A stretch of DNA of 64,000 nucleotides from an uncultured Christensenella sp. (GTDB lineage Bacteria > Bacillota > Clostridia > Christensenellales > UBA1242), in NCBI GenBank assembly GCA_949300385.1, contig CASGDZ010000001.1, positions 16,276 to 80,275 on the forward strand, read 5' to 3'. The notes under the pieces were generated by a model. That model saw nothing but the letters and a program-made list of their open reading frames with translations. It was not told the origin of the DNA and made no database searches. Numbering within the stretch: the stretch's first letter is position 1; each line of letters starts with the position of its first letter. The position numbers and the translations under genes were made by a program. Shown in pieces: positions 63,182 through 64,000 of the stretch.

Positions 63182-64000
63182 ATGTTATTTGAAATTTTTA
63201 AAAGGGACTTTATTAATGAATCATATAAATCTAGTGAGATTGAAGGAGAAGGTAAAGTAAAATATATCCCTACGGAAACATTAAAAAAATACGAAGATGC
63301 ACTATTTGAACAAGGTACACCAGAACAAATATATCAAATAGCTAGATTAAATCTAAATGGTGTTAATATAAAAAAATTAGGACAAAAAATTATTCAATCA
63401 AAAGATGAATGGTATAACTATTTATTTGCAAGAGATGTAGAAGGAGCAGATGTAAATGCTCATGCGCAAATTGTTATAGAGACTAAAGATCGTATGTTAT
63501 GTTATACATTTGCACAAGCTGTTCATGGAGCAGATATTAAAGATCTCGGAAGAGTGATAGTTGATTCTAAAGATCTGCATTATAATTATTTATTTGCTAA
63601 AGACATGGAGGGAGCAGATGTAAAGTCTCATGGACAAGTTATAATCAATAGTAAAGATTTAGGATATAATTATTCTTTTGCTCAAAATGTAGGTGGAGCA
63701 GATGTTAAAGCTCACGGACAAGTTATAGTTGACAGCAAAGATCTAGACTATAATTATAATTTTGCAATGAATATTAAGGGTGCGGACATTAATGCTCATG
63801 CGCAAGTAATTTTAGAAAATAAAGACCCAAAATTCAACTATTTATTTGCTAGAGATATAGAAGGAACAGACACAAAAGCCCACGAAAAAGTAGTTTTAGA
63901 GAGTAAAAATCCAAAATTCTGCTATTATTTTGCTAGAGACATTAAAGGAGCAGATATAAAAGCACTTGAAAAAGTAGTGTTAGAAAGTGAAAATTCAATG
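63182..64000 (+). CDS. Protein of 28-residue Tyr/Phe-Ala-Asp repeats, cut by the window end
   Basis: An open frame of 273 codons with no stop before the end. AGGAGGG precedes the ATG. After about 70 residues it consists of repeats of 28 residues (84 nt) of the form NYLFARDxEGADVKAHxQVV followed by xxSKDxxY; at least seven units are visible. The sequence is hydrophilic with no signal peptide seen. Similar 'YYFARDVKGADIKALE' repeats occur in gut firmicute proteins of unknown role as I recall; I assign no function. Leucine-rich-like solenoid folding is a guess. Confidence 0.8.
   Translation, partial: MLFEIFKRDFINESYKSSEIEGEGKVKYIPTETLKKYEDALFEQGTPEQIYQIARLNLNGVNIKKLGQKIIQSKDEWYNYLFARDVEGADVNAHAQIVIETKDRMLCYTFAQAVHGADIKDLGRVIVDSKDLHYNYLFAKDMEGADVKSHGQVIINSKDLGYNYSFAQNVGGADVKAHGQVIVDSKDLDYNYNFAMNIKGADINAHAQVILENKDPKFNYLFARDIEGTDTKAHEKVVLESKNPKFCYYFARDIKGADIKALEKVVLESENSM

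Noticed and set aside
1-64000. Prophage, insertion sequences, CRISPR arrays
   Set aside because: No integrase, transposase, capsid gene or array of spaced direct repeats was seen.

Overview
The window is chromosomal DNA from an AT-rich, low-GC Gram-positive bacterium, most likely an uncultured clostridial lineage of the Firmicutes/Bacillota. The grounds are an HrcA/CIRCE-controlled dnaK operon, RNase J, an Asp23-FakA pair, a SigK-type sporulation sigma factor, a YlbJ homologue, a DUF4364 protein and neighbourhoods such as priA-def-fmt-rlmN and rsmE-mtaB-HIT-rpsU. UGA is used as a normal stop (trhP, trmR). No prophage, insertion sequence or CRISPR array was seen.

Layout: 1-1570 holds tRNA genes (Lys, Leu, Gln, His), an unusual tRNA-Leu-linked element and a frameshifted membrane gene. 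1.7-8.2 kb carries phosphoketolase, a fused ABC exporter and an M16 peptidase. 8.5-13.9 kb has RNase J, the tRNA wobble-uridine pair TrmR/TrhP and a lipid kinase. 13.9-24.9 kb has FeoAB, Der, a degenerate sigma-like protein, PlsY, TatD, RNase P RNA, SigK, LepA and HemW. 25.8-31.1 kb is the heat-shock operon hrcA-grpE-MBL-dnaK-dnaJ. 31.5-34.4 kb has L28, Asp23, FakA and a Cys/Ser-rich small protein. 34.8-35.6 kb is a minus-strand tRNA cluster (Cys, Leu, Val, Gly) with a second tRNA-Leu-linked element. 35.9-45.8 kb has orphan and membrane genes, YlbJ, a patatin, Pta, AckA, L32, PlsX, RNase III and a PH-domain protein. 45.8-53.9 kb is a dense translation and replication block (rpoZ-priA-def-fmt-rlmN, rpe-rsmE-mtaB-HIT, rpsU). 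54.0-62.9 kb has pcrA-ligA and smc-ftsY. The window ends inside a gene made of 28-residue repeats.

How it fits together: phosphoketolase makes acetyl phosphate, which AckA turns into ATP plus acetate and Pta into acetyl-CoA, so this cell probably ferments sugars to acetate. PlsX, PlsY, FakA and the lipid kinase serve phospholipid synthesis. RNase J, RNase III and RNase P cover RNA turnover and maturation.

Most unusual observations: (1) two different tRNA-Leu genes are each preceded, at 187 and 188 nt, by a copy of the first 25-28 nt of that same tRNA, followed by a structured segment that ends with 10-11 nt antisense to the 5' side of the anticodon stem of that same tRNA; (2) at least six genes have near-consensus promoters placed so that transcription would start at the start codon, with no Shine-Dalgarno, which suggests frequent leaderless mRNAs; (3) GrpE has an N-terminal tail with eight CxC pairs, like a metallothionein; (4) a degenerate sigma-70-like protein. 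Promoter and structure calls were made by eye.
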